Part shown: positions 52,213 through 60,707 of the stretch, in pieces
Numbering within the stretch: position 1 is the first letter of the stretch
Layout of the letters: each line of letters starts with the position of its first letter
Assembly: GCF_001049495.1 (NCBI RefSeq)
Contig: NZ_CDWI01000011.1
Coordinates: 558,001-622,000, forward strand
DNA length: 64,000 nt
Source of the DNA: Microbacterium sp. 3J1
GTDB taxonomy: Bacteria > Actinomycetota > Actinomycetes > Actinomycetales > Microbacteriaceae
Direction of reading: 5' to 3'
Translations under genes and position numbers: made by a program
Notes under the pieces: model-generated
Seen by the model: only the letters and a program-made list of their open reading frames with translations
Databases searched by the model: none
Told to the model about the DNA's origin: nothing

Positions 52213-54300
52213 ATGAGCCCGCACGATCACACCGCGATGACGCATGGGGCGCCCACCCCAGGTCACGAGAGCCACGAGGCCGATCAGAGCGCGCACGCGC
52301 ATCACGGCGGCCACGACGGTCACAGCGGTCACGGGGACCACGTCGGGCAGTTCCGTCGCCTGTTCTGGATCATGCTCGTGCTGGCCGTGCCGGTGGTGGG
52401 CTTCTCCATGATGTTCTCGATGCTGCTGGGCTACCCGTTGCCCGATGCGGCGTGGGCGACCTGGGTGTCCCCGGTGCTCGGAACCGTCATGTACGTGTGG
52501 GGCGGCGCCCCCTTCCTGACGGGCGCGGTGAGCGAGCTTCGTGCGCGCAAGCCCGGGATGATGCTGCTCATCGCCCTGGCCATCACCGTCGCGTTCCTCG
52601 CATCCTGGGGCGCGAGTGCCGGGGTGCTGCATCACGAGCTGGACTTCTGGTGGGAACTGGCGCTGCTGATCGTCATCATGCTCCTCGGCCACTGGATCGA
52701 GATGCGCTCCCTCGCTCAGACGACCTCCGCGTTGGACTCGTTGGCCGCACTCCTGCCCGACGAGGCGGAGAAGCTCGAGGGCGACGGCACGATCACGGTC
52801 GCACCGTCCGACTTGCGGGTGGGCGACGTCGTCGTCGTCCGCCCCGGGGGCCGGGTTCCTGCGGATGGTCGCATCGTGCAGGGCTCTGCGAGCATGGACG
52901 AGTCGATGATCACGGGGGAGTCTCGCCCGGTGCGTCGTGTCGGCGGAGACCAGGTCGTCGCGGGAACCGTCGCCACCGACTCCGGAGTGCGGGTGGAGGT
53001 CACCGCCGTCGGGCCGGACACCGCGCTCGCCGGCATCCAGAAGCTCGTCACCGAGGCCCAGAGCTCGTCGTCACGAGCGCAGCGCCTGGCCGACCGCGCC
53101 GCCGGATGGCTGTTCTGGTTCGCGCTGGGAGCGGGCGTCGTCACGGCCGTGGTGTGGACGCTCGTCGGGCTGCCGGACCAGGCCGTGATCCGCACCATCA
53201 CAGTGCTGGTCATCGCCTGCCCGCACGCGCTCGGCCTGGCGATCCCCCTCGTCGTGTCGATCGCGACCGAACGCGCCGCTCGCGCCGGCGTCCTGGTGAA
53301 GGACCGCCTCGCGCTGGAGAGCATGCGGACGGTCGACACGGTGCTGTTCGACAAGACCGGCACCCTCACGAAGGGCGCTCCCGCCGTGACCGCCGTCGAA
53401 CCGGCCGGCGACATGACCGCCGACGAGCTGCTGGCTCTCGCTGCCGCCGCGGAAGCGGATTCCGAGCACCCTTTGGCGCGCGCCATCGTCGCCGCGGCGA
53501 CACAGGAGGATCTCGCCGTCCCCGGTGCCCAGGACTTCGAATCGTCTCCGGCCGTGGGCGTGCGCGCCCGCGTGGACGGCCGTACCGTGCAGGTGGGTGG
53601 GCCGAACATGCTCGAGCAGGAGCACGCGTCTGAGCTCGGCGTGGCGGACGCGTGGCGCACGGAGGGCGCCATCATCCTGCACGTCCTCGTCGACGGCACG
53701 GTCGTGGGGGCCCTGCGTCTGTCCGATGAGATCCGGCCGGAATCCCGAGAGGCCGTCAGCGCGCTGCGTCGTCGCGGTGTCCAGGTGGTCATGATCACCG
53801 GTGACGCCGAAGCGGTCGCAGCCTCCGTGGCCGCCGATCTCGGCATCGACCGGTTCTTCGCGGGTGTCAGGCCGGAGGACAAGGCCTCCAGGGTGAAGCA
53901 ACTGCAGTCCGAGGGGCGCAAGGTGGCGATGGTCGGCGACGGCGTGAACGACGCACCTGCTCTCGCACAGGCTGACGTGGGGATCGCCATCGGCGCGGGC
54001 ACCGATGTCGCCATCGCCTCGGCCGGAGTCATCCTCGCCAGCGACGACCCCAGATCCGTCCTGTCCGTGATCGAGCTCTCCCGGGCCAGCTACCGCAAGA
54101 TGACGCAGAACCTGTGGTGGGCCGCAGGATACAACCTCATCTCCGTGCCGCTGGCCGCCGGTGTCCTCGCGCCGCTGGGCTTCGTGCTGCCGATGTCCGT
54201 CGGCGCGGTCCTGATGTCGCTGTCCACCATCGTCGTCGCGCTCAACGCTCAGCTCCTGCGCCGCCTGGACCTCACCCCGGGTGCCGTCATCGATCGGTAG
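52213..54300 (+). CDS. copper-translocating P1B-type ATPase, CopB-like
   Basis: A 695-residue P-type ATPase. A His-rich N-terminus (residues 1-46, many HH, HGGH repeats) replaces the usual CxxC metal domains. The helix-6 motif is CPH (Cys336-Pro-His338), the mark of the CopB group (Cu/Ag export). ITGES, DKTGTLT (phosphorylated Asp380) and MVGDGVNDAPAL are intact. The CsoR-like operator upstream agrees with copper. GGAGG precedes the ATG, and a DUF305 lipoprotein follows. Confidence 0.93.
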   Translation: MSPHDHTAMTHGAPTPGHESHEADQSAHAHHGGHDGHSGHGDHVGQFRRLFWIMLVLAVPVVGFSMMFSMLLGYPLPDAAWATWVSPVLGTVMYVWGGAPFLTGAVSELRARKPGMMLLIALAITVAFLASWGASAGVLHHELDFWWELALLIVIMLLGHWIEMRSLAQTTSALDSLAALLPDEAEKLEGDGTITVAPSDLRVGDVVVVRPGGRVPADGRIVQGSASMDESMITGESRPVRRVGGDQVVAGTVATDSGVRVEVTAVGPDTALAGIQKLVTEAQSSSSRAQRLADRAAGWLFWFALGAGVVTAVVWTLVGLPDQAVIRTITVLVIACPHALGLAIPLVVSIATERAARAGVLVKDRLALESMRTVDTVLFDKTGTLTKGAPAVTAVEPAGDMTADELLALAAAAEADSEHPLARAIVAAATQEDLAVPGAQDFESSPAVGVRARVDGRTVQVGGPNMLEQEHASELGVADAWRTEGAIILHVLVDGTVVGALRLSDEIRPESREAVSALRRRGVQVVMITGDAEAVAASVAADLGIDRFFAGVRPEDKASRVKQLQSEGRKVAMVGDGVNDAPALAQADVGIAIGAGTDVAIASAGVILASDDPRSVLSVIELSRASYRKMTQNLWWAAGYNLISVPLAAGVLAPLGFVLPMSVGAVLMSLSTIVVALNAQLLRRLDLTPGAVIDR

Positions 54301-54367
54301 CCCCTGTGCGCACCATCGCCCTTCGCGCCATTCTGGCGCGTCCATCATCGAACCTCGGAGGATCACC

Positions 54368-54967
54368 ATGAAGAACCGTTCTGGGGCGAGCGCCGCCCTC
54401 ACCCTCACCGCCCTCCTCGCCCTGGTCGGCTGCGCCGGCGGGGGCGCCGGCGACGGCGACATGCCGGGCATGGACCACGGGGGCGGCAGCAGCAGCGCTC
54501 CGGCATCCGCGGAGGCCGATGACGCCGACATCATGTTCGCGAGAATGATGAAGGAGCACCACGCGCAGGCCGTCGAGATGTCCGACATGCTTCTCGGCAA
54601 GGACGGCGTCGACGATCGCGTCGTCGCCCTGGCCGAGGAGATCAAGGCCGCCCAGGAGCCGGAGATCCGGACGATGAACGAGTGGCTCGAGGAGTGGGGC
54701 GCCGATGTCTCCGGCGCAGACGGCATGGATCACGGCAGCGGGATGATGTCCGAGACCGACATGCAGGAGCTCGCGGATGCCAGCGGTGAGGATGCCGGTC
54801 GGGTGTTCCTCGAGCAGATGATCCGTCACCACGAGGGTGCCGTCACGATGGCGCAGGAGGAGGTCGACAACGGCCGCGATCCCGACGCCATCGCCCTCGC
54901 GCATACCATCATCGAGACGCAGACGACCGAGATCGCCGCAATGAGGGATATTCTCGCGACCCTCTGA
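54368..54967 (+). CDS. DUF305-family lipoprotein (copper-associated)
   Basis: A 199-residue exported protein with lipobox LALVGC, a Met/His-rich linker (MPGMDHGGG, MDHGSGMM), and two DUF305 helical repeats (MFARMMKEHHAQAVEMSDML and FLEQMIRHHEGAVTMAQEEV). The HH-containing helices and Met/His linkers fit extracytoplasmic metal binding, as in CopM-like proteins. GGAGG precedes the ATG. It lies 67 bases after the ATPase and should share its copper-responsive promoter. Confidence 0.9.
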   Translation: MKNRSGASAALTLTALLALVGCAGGGAGDGDMPGMDHGGGSSSAPASAEADDADIMFARMMKEHHAQAVEMSDMLLGKDGVDDRVVALAEEIKAAQEPEIRTMNEWLEEWGADVSGADGMDHGSGMMSETDMQELADASGEDAGRVFLEQMIRHHEGAVTMAQEEVDNGRDPDAIALAHTIIETQTTEIAAMRDILATL

Positions 54968-55058
54968 ATGGGGGAAAGACGACCTTCCCTTCTTGGGGAG
55001 GCGTCCCCTAGAGTTGCGGTCAGCACCGCTGGGGAGCGCTGACCGTTCTGGGGGAACG

Positions 55059-56183
55059 ATGGGGAGCATGACGTCGCGTGCGTTCGCGCGCGAAACAGAC
55101 TCGGCGAGGAGTCGAGTATCCACGCAACACCGCATCGAAGGTCTGGACCTTCTCCGAGGCGTCGCGATCCTGCTCGTGCTGATCCGACACTCGTGGCCCG
55201 AAGCGGTCGGCGGCGGTGGCATCGTCGGCGTCGTCATCTTCTTCACCCTCAGCGGGTACCTGATCACAGGACTGCTCGTCGCCGACCTGCGCCAGTACGG
55301 GAAGGTCCGGTACGGACGCTTCTACCGCAACCGTGCGATCCGACTCATCCCCGCGCTCGTGTTCCTGCTCATCGGGTTCATCATCGTCGAGGGAATCCTC
55401 GACGTCTCCGGCACCAGAGGCTCCGTCGTCCGGTCGGTGCTCGTCTCGCTGACCTACACGATGAACATCCCCGGGTTCGATCACGGCAGTGCGAACCTCA
55501 GCCACCTGTGGACGCTCGCGAACGAGGAGCAGTTCTACCTGATCTGGCCGCTCATCCTCGCCGTCGGCATCCGGTTCCGCCGAATGCGGATCGTCATCGC
55601 GCTCGCCTCCGGAGGACTCATCCTGTGGCTCGTCGCCACGGTGCTGAGCACATCCGATCGGATCGACCGGGCCTATGACCACCCCGCCATCTGGACCATC
55701 GCCATGGTGATCGGTGCAGCCGCACAACTCGGGCAGGCGTCCATCGACCGTCACCTCCGTGGCCGACGCGCCACCATCGGCGCCATGGTCGGCGGCGCGG
55801 GTCTCGCGGCACTCGCCCTCGTTCCCGGAGCGAAGGAGTCGGTCGTGTTCTATCTCGTCGGCGGAGCCCTCATCGGAGCCCTGACCGTCCTGGTGATCTG
55901 GAAGCTCCGCGTGATCCCGACCGTCACCGCCGTGTGGAAGCCGCTGCTCGGGCTCGGCGTCATCTCCTACGCGGCCTACCTCTGGAACTACCCCATCACC
56001 TGGTGGCTCCGCGACGCCGGGGTCGATGCGTGGGCACCGCTGGCCGTCGTGCTGACGATCGTCGCGGCGACGGTGAGCTGGTTCGCCGTCGAGCGGCCCA
56101 TGAACGCCTGGAAGCGCCACCTCGATGCACGTGCGCGCCTCCGGAACCTGGACCCGGTCCTCGCCGGCAGCACCGCCCGCTGA
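55059..56183 (+). CDS. acyltransferase family 3 protein (OafA/YrhL-like)
   Basis: A 374-residue integral membrane O-acyltransferase. It begins with RIEGLDLLRGVAILLVLIRH (catalytic His at the end of that motif), then FFTLSGYLITGLL and RFYRNRAIRLIPAL, with about ten helices. Such enzymes acetylate cell-surface sugars or antibiotics. I use ATG 55059 (GGGGGA upstream) and not the earlier in-frame ATG at 54993. A hairpin follows the stop; beyond it the sequence changes character. Confidence 0.88.
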   Translation: MGSMTSRAFARETDSARSRVSTQHRIEGLDLLRGVAILLVLIRHSWPEAVGGGGIVGVVIFFTLSGYLITGLLVADLRQYGKVRYGRFYRNRAIRLIPALVFLLIGFIIVEGILDVSGTRGSVVRSVLVSLTYTMNIPGFDHGSANLSHLWTLANEEQFYLIWPLILAVGIRFRRMRIVIALASGGLILWLVATVLSTSDRIDRAYDHPAIWTIAMVIGAAAQLGQASIDRHLRGRRATIGAMVGGAGLAALALVPGAKESVVFYLVGGALIGALTVLVIWKLRVIPTVTAVWKPLLGLGVISYAAYLWNYPITWWLRDAGVDAWAPLAVVLTIVAATVSWFAVERPMNAWKRHLDARARLRNLDPVLAGSTAR

Positions 56184-56213
56184 GCCCGGCGCCGACACCG
56201 GCGCCCCGTACGA

Positions 56214-56243
56214 CGAAAGGCCGCTCCGAAGAGCGGCCTTTCG
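56214..56243. terminator. hairpin terminator at the end of the backbone-like region
   Basis: Perfect 13-bp inverted repeat with loop CGAA (56214-56226 with 56231-56243); the right arm ends in CCTTTCG. Confidence 0.85.
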
Positions 56244-56452
56244 CTGATGTGGGTTGTACGCATAAGGTGGTTTGCCGCGTGATTCCGGGGCATTCTGGCG
56301 CAGTGATTCGCGGCAATCCTCTACGGGCCGGGAGATAATCCTCTAAGTTCCGTCGACCGTCGAACAGGTGGCCTCAGCCCGACGTTCCGCGGAGCTACTT
56401 CATGGCCGCGGTGCTTATGCCGATTGGCGGGTACGAGCAGTGATCCTGATAG
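56244..56452. other. intergenic stretch at the left boundary of the accessory region
   Basis: No supported gene. The nine-base direct repeat AATCCTCTA occurs at 56315-56323 and 56337-56345. No tRNA, integrase or long attachment-like repeat is visible. It lies between the acyltransferase terminator and the 299-residue orphan gene on the minus strand. Confidence 0.5.
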
Positions 56453-57352
56453 TCATGGGCGAGTGTGGACGCGGGCGATACGCGCAGCCAGGGTTTCGGT
56501 GGCCTGCCGATAAGTCGTCATCGCGGCAAGTAGGGAGGTGGTCGTGTTGCCCAGATCCATAGAAGCAACGACGTAGAGGGTGCCATCGTCGTTGTCGACG
56601 GTGTCGCCATGCTTGCTGGTGCTCATCATGCGGAGCGGGGAGGGGTGAGTGAGGCCCGAGATCAGACGCCAAACTGTCGAGGCGTTGGCGCCGTTGAGGT
56701 CGGGGTAGTCGGTCGCTTGTTCGACGATGTCACCGTACCCCGGGGCACCGTTGATGTATTCGGCTGAGTCGATGCCCGCGGCACTTGCTATCTTCGACAT
56801 CTGCTCCAGATGGCGCTTCCGTCGGGCGACCGCACCGCGGATGGCGGCCTGTGAGGTCGATCTTCCTTGGGATGTGCTGAGGTCAACGAGACCCGCTGCA
56901 GCTTTGACGAGGGTCAGGTCGAACTCGATGTCGGTGGCCCGGACTTGGAGGAGCCGAACGATGCGCTCGCGTTGAGAGTCCGGTCGCAGGAGCCACAGCG
57001 CAGTGGCGGCGGATTCGAGCGCGCTGCGCAGAAGCGGAAACTGGGCGGTGACCCGGTGTTCGAGTTGCTCACCATCTGGGAGGAGGAGCTGCTTCGTCGA
57101 GGCGAGCGAGTCGGTAGCCATGGACATGCAAGAGGAAACGAAGTGGCTGAGGTGAAGCCAGCTTGTGCGTCGGTCGTCGTCGCCGAGCTCGGAAGTAGGC
57201 TTGGCTCGAAGCTGGGCGATGGTCGCGTAGCGCTCTAGGAGCGCATCGACTTGATGCAGCCGCTCGGTGAGAACGCGCGAAGCATCGAGTTCGTCTGCGT
57301 CAGTGACTGGAACGCGGATGAGGCCTCTCTCGAGCCGGGGCGGGTGCTCCAT
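56453..57352 (-). CDS. protein of unknown function next to a helicase
   Basis: A 299-residue, mostly helical, soluble protein that I do not recognise. The central part (SWLHLSHFVSSCMSMATDSL, then FPLLRSALESAATALWLLRP) has an R-x-x-x-E helix pattern loosely like DUF5677-type proteins, and a later SGLTHPSPL segment is His-containing. ATG is six bases after TAGGGT on the minus strand (57364-57359), so it may be leaderless. It lies 196 bases downstream of the large helicase gene in the same direction, which suggests a shared role, possibly in defence. Confidence 0.65.
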   Translation of the reverse strand: MEHPPRLERGLIRVPVTDADELDASRVLTERLHQVDALLERYATIAQLRAKPTSELGDDDRRTSWLHLSHFVSSCMSMATDSLASTKQLLLPDGEQLEHRVTAQFPLLRSALESAATALWLLRPDSQRERIVRLLQVRATDIEFDLTLVKAAAGLVDLSTSQGRSTSQAAIRGAVARRKRHLEQMSKIASAAGIDSAEYINGAPGYGDIVEQATDYPDLNGANASTVWRLISGLTHPSPLRMMSTSKHGDTVDNDDGTLYVVASMDLGNTTTSLLAAMTTYRQATETLAARIARVHTRP

Positions 57353-57548
57353 GGCTCGACCCTATCGGCGCGAGCACTTCCCGGTGCCGAGCTAGTCGGC
57401 GGCATCTTCACTTGAGTCCCTAGTGGCCGGGAAACGTTCGTCATTCAGAGCGCGCGGTGGGCGCAGGTCATCGGATCGAGGCGTCACCCTTGGCGGCGCT
57501 GACCTGGACGAGCCGCAGTGCTGCGAGTTCACTTTTGCTCGGGGTGCG

Positions 57549-60500
57549 TCACTCCGAGCAGACTATGGTGAGTCGGCTCAGGCCGCCGACCGCGTTGTGC
57601 AAGAACGTCAGGTACTCGCGAACCTGGCCTGCGCGATAGTCGCCATTCTGCAGCTTTGTTCGCAGCTTTGAGATGCTCAGCCCGGGTTGAACCACCACGA
57701 TTCTGGATTCGAGCATCGGCGGGTTGTCAGCCACGGACTCGTTGGCGCGAGTTGGATCCAGCCCGCTCAGCGCGCGAAGGGAGTCGAGGTCGCCGGATAG
57801 CAGCCTCATAGCCGGGCCCTCCTGCCCATCGAGCCGCCGACCGACTCGATGCCAGAATCCCCGATCTGTGATGTGCCTGCGGCTCTTCGCAGCCTGCTGT
57901 GCGACCTGCTCGATATCCCGCACACGAACACCCGCCGCCGCCTTGGCAGCCGGTTTTGAGTGCCACAGCTCGACGCGCAGCCGTCCGTTGGAGCGCCTTT
58001 CGATGACAACGTGATCCGCAATCTCCCCGCTGCCATCATTGAGGAGCACCCATCGATCCCCACCGGCGGGAGAGGGAGCGTCGACTAGGTCCTGCTCGAC
58101 CCGGTAGTGCACGGAAGCTTCCTGGGCATGACTGTAGGTTTCGACTGTGATGTTGGTGTTCATCCAATCGAGTGGGACGTATTCGATGTCAGGCAAGAAG
58201 CGGTCGGGGCGGGGCGGATCGAACGTCGTACCGCCGGCGACAGAGATGCCGTTCAGGAAGTAGATCGTCGGAGGTTGTGCACCGAAGAGTTCGGGGAAGG
58301 TGGTCTGGTTGCCAGCACCTCGCTGAAGGAGAGGCTCCCCGCGGACGGTGGCAAAACGCCCATCGATGGTTTGTCGTCCAACCCAAATGTCCGTCTCCGG
58401 GGCATGTGGATTGAACACCCGAAGATAGAGCTCCGAGGCGCCGTTCGCGCCCTCGGGGCTTGGCTCGATGTCCACGCTCTCGATGGGAGTGCCATCCGGT
58501 GTTGTATACGCGGCTCCGAACAGCGCGGGATTGATCTCCGCGGAGATGGGGTCGGGCGGGAAAGCGTCGGTGCGTTTGCCCTTGGACACGTTGGGCAGGA
58601 GGGGCCCGGTATCTGCTTCGACCGGAAACCAGTAACGGCCAGCCAGATCTGTCGCGAACAGGTCGTACTCGCGTAAGCCGAGATAACGGGTCTCCCAATA
58701 CTTCGACTTCTCCGCTGCGAGTCCCGCAGTAGTCGACTCACCGGTCGATGACCTCACCTGCGCCATCGCATGTCCGAGGGCGCGCGAGCTCGTGTCGGTC
58801 TCGCGGAGACCGCGGTCGATTCCGCTGCCTGCGAAGGTCGCGTAGGCGGGAGCGCCGCGTGCAGCTGCATAGGTGTTCCTCACCCCGACAGACGATACTG
58901 ACAGCCGCTCCAGGGTGTCGAACGCAGCTTGAAGCCCGGCAGGGTTCGCGTTCCTCAGAATCTCGCTCGGGTCGAGAGTTCCGCGGACGGCGTTCAGAAG
59001 GCCTTTGTCTTGGGCGTTGACGAAAAGTAGGTGTGGCTTGTCGACCTTGGAGCTCGCAAGCCACGTCACGACGGCAAGGTCGTAGACGTCACGTCGTAGC
59101 TCCGCTCCGGCATACCACTTCGGCTGGTCCGGCTCGGCGGTGATGACAACCAATTGCGAGCCGATGTCATTCAACCCGGAATACACAATCTGTCGGCCTA
59201 TGATCCTTTCTCCGGCCCGCAGCGCCACTGGGACGCCGTCGCTGAAGCCCGGCGTCCAGTCCATCGCGAGGGGTACCTCATACATACTTGCCCGGGCCAG
59301 TGGGCGAACCGAGCGTAATGAGAGTGACAGTGGAACATCGTCGAACGCAGCAAGATAGGTCCGGTCCTGCTGCTCGCGCCGAACGTCGTCATCGATAAGC
59401 GTCGGAAGAATCTCTACCCAGTCTGAGTCTTCGAGATAGAGTTCACGGAGAGCACCCTTGAGCGCGGGGTAGACGTCTTCGTCGTGCACGGTGATGAGAA
59501 CCGATTCCTGGGGGTAGGTCTCGTTGGCTCGTGCAAGCCGGCCGATGAACTGCATCGTCGCCGGCACGGACTTGTGCTTGTCGTGATAACCGACGACTCT
59601 CAGCCCTGGGATATCGACGCCTTCGCCCAGCATGTCGACCGCTATGAGCGCTCGAAGCGTCCCGTCAGTCCACCGTTGGATCATTGACTCGCGGTCCTTG
59701 GGCGAGGTGGTCCCCGTGATGAGTTCAACTGCGAGGCCGCGCTTGGTGTATATCGTGTAAAGCAAGGTGCCGCGGTGCACGGTGCGTGCTCGGATCAGCG
59801 CGACACTCGATTCATGCTCGGGTCGTGACAGTGTCTCGACGACTGCATCAGCGATGGCGATGTCTTTCGCCTCATCGGTCAGCGGCTCTGGGGCTGGCAA
59901 GATCGCGGGGCGGATCGGGTGGAACAAGCCATCAGCTATTGCCGCGCGTAAGGGGAAGTGGTACGCGTGAGTGCCGGGTAGGAGCTTGCCGTCGGCTCGG
60001 CGCGGCGTGGCGGTGAGGAGCACAGCGCGCGCCATCGGAAAGTGCTCCAGGATCTTCCTCCACGTGTCGGCCGGCGTGTGGTGAGCCTCGTCGAAGATAA
60101 GCAGGTCGAAGAAGTCCGGGGGTGGGAGCTGCTCTGACGTCATGTGGTGTGGGCTGATAGAGGCGGGAAGCGCTACGACCACATCGTGGTGTTCGAGTTC
60201 AGTCCAGTCGATGTTTCGGCCGCGAATCTCCTTGACCGAGGGGCGAGGGCAGGATCCTGAGACAGCTCCGACACGATGTAGGTCCCGTTGAGAGCGGAAA
60301 GCGTCTGCGATCTGGGTGCGCAGCTCTGTGCTCGGCACGATGACGAGCACTCGACGCGACCGCGCTATGTGGGGAAGCGCAGTAGCCACGCCTGTTTTCC
60401 CAGATCCGGTCGGCAGGGAGACAAGCAGCCGTTCCTCCGGCGCGATGGTCCACCTGCTAGTGACTGCGGTGAGCGCGCCGATCTGTGGACGCCGCCATAC

Positions 60501-60608
60501 GGGCACGTCAGGACTCCGCAGGAGGGTGAACTCCGCAAGGTCGCTCTCATATAGCGACGTGTGTGACGAGTGAGCGTTGGCGTCGGGTTGCGCGCTGGTG
60601 TCCGTCAT
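57549..60608 (-). CDS. SF2 DEAD/DEAH-box helicase with possible nuclease-like C-terminal module
   Basis: A 1019-residue protein. Helicase motifs are complete: Q-like region WRRPQIGAL, Walker A PTGSGKT (66-72), DEAH (173-176), TATPRR (199-204), GEGVDIPGL (328-336) and QFIGRLAR (353-360). The middle 450 residues have no motif I can name. Near the C-terminus, GEIADHVVIE (Asp865) is followed by ELWHSK (His883, Lys885) and then QQAAKSRR; the D...HxK spacing resembles a variant PD-(D/E)xK nuclease core, which is inference. The accessory setting and unknown partner fit an anti-phage or anti-plasmid system. Confidence 0.85.
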   Translation of the reverse strand: MTDTSAQPDANAHSSHTSLYESDLAEFTLLRSPDVPVWRRPQIGALTAVTSRWTIAPEERLLVSLPTGSGKTGVATALPHIARSRRVLVIVPSTELRTQIADAFRSQRDLHRVGAVSGSCPRPSVKEIRGRNIDWTELEHHDVVVALPASISPHHMTSEQLPPPDFFDLLIFDEAHHTPADTWRKILEHFPMARAVLLTATPRRADGKLLPGTHAYHFPLRAAIADGLFHPIRPAILPAPEPLTDEAKDIAIADAVVETLSRPEHESSVALIRARTVHRGTLLYTIYTKRGLAVELITGTTSPKDRESMIQRWTDGTLRALIAVDMLGEGVDIPGLRVVGYHDKHKSVPATMQFIGRLARANETYPQESVLITVHDEDVYPALKGALRELYLEDSDWVEILPTLIDDDVRREQQDRTYLAAFDDVPLSLSLRSVRPLARASMYEVPLAMDWTPGFSDGVPVALRAGERIIGRQIVYSGLNDIGSQLVVITAEPDQPKWYAGAELRRDVYDLAVVTWLASSKVDKPHLLFVNAQDKGLLNAVRGTLDPSEILRNANPAGLQAAFDTLERLSVSSVGVRNTYAAARGAPAYATFAGSGIDRGLRETDTSSRALGHAMAQVRSSTGESTTAGLAAEKSKYWETRYLGLREYDLFATDLAGRYWFPVEADTGPLLPNVSKGKRTDAFPPDPISAEINPALFGAAYTTPDGTPIESVDIEPSPEGANGASELYLRVFNPHAPETDIWVGRQTIDGRFATVRGEPLLQRGAGNQTTFPELFGAQPPTIYFLNGISVAGGTTFDPPRPDRFLPDIEYVPLDWMNTNITVETYSHAQEASVHYRVEQDLVDAPSPAGGDRWVLLNDGSGEIADHVVIERRSNGRLRVELWHSKPAAKAAAGVRVRDIEQVAQQAAKSRRHITDRGFWHRVGRRLDGQEGPAMRLLSGDLDSLRALSGLDPTRANESVADNPPMLESRIVVVQPGLSISKLRTKLQNGDYRAGQVREYLTFLHNAVGGLSRLTIVCSE

Positions 60609-60707
60609 CTCGGGCCCCCACGTATCTGCACTGGCACTTGGACAATAGCGACTTTAGCTACATAACGCGCCCCCTGAGCCGGGATTATTTAGATCTAGGT
60701 TGACTGC

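Noticed and set aside
52213..52350. His-rich start of the copper ATPase as a separate small metal-binding gene
   Set aside because: The frame continues without a stop into the first transmembrane helix, and there is no internal ribosome site.
56453..60608. Hachiman (HamA/HamB) assignment for the helicase pair
   Set aside because: The small partner does not show a DUF1837-like pattern that I can recognise, and the helicase C-terminus differs from what I expect of HamB; left as an unnamed pair.
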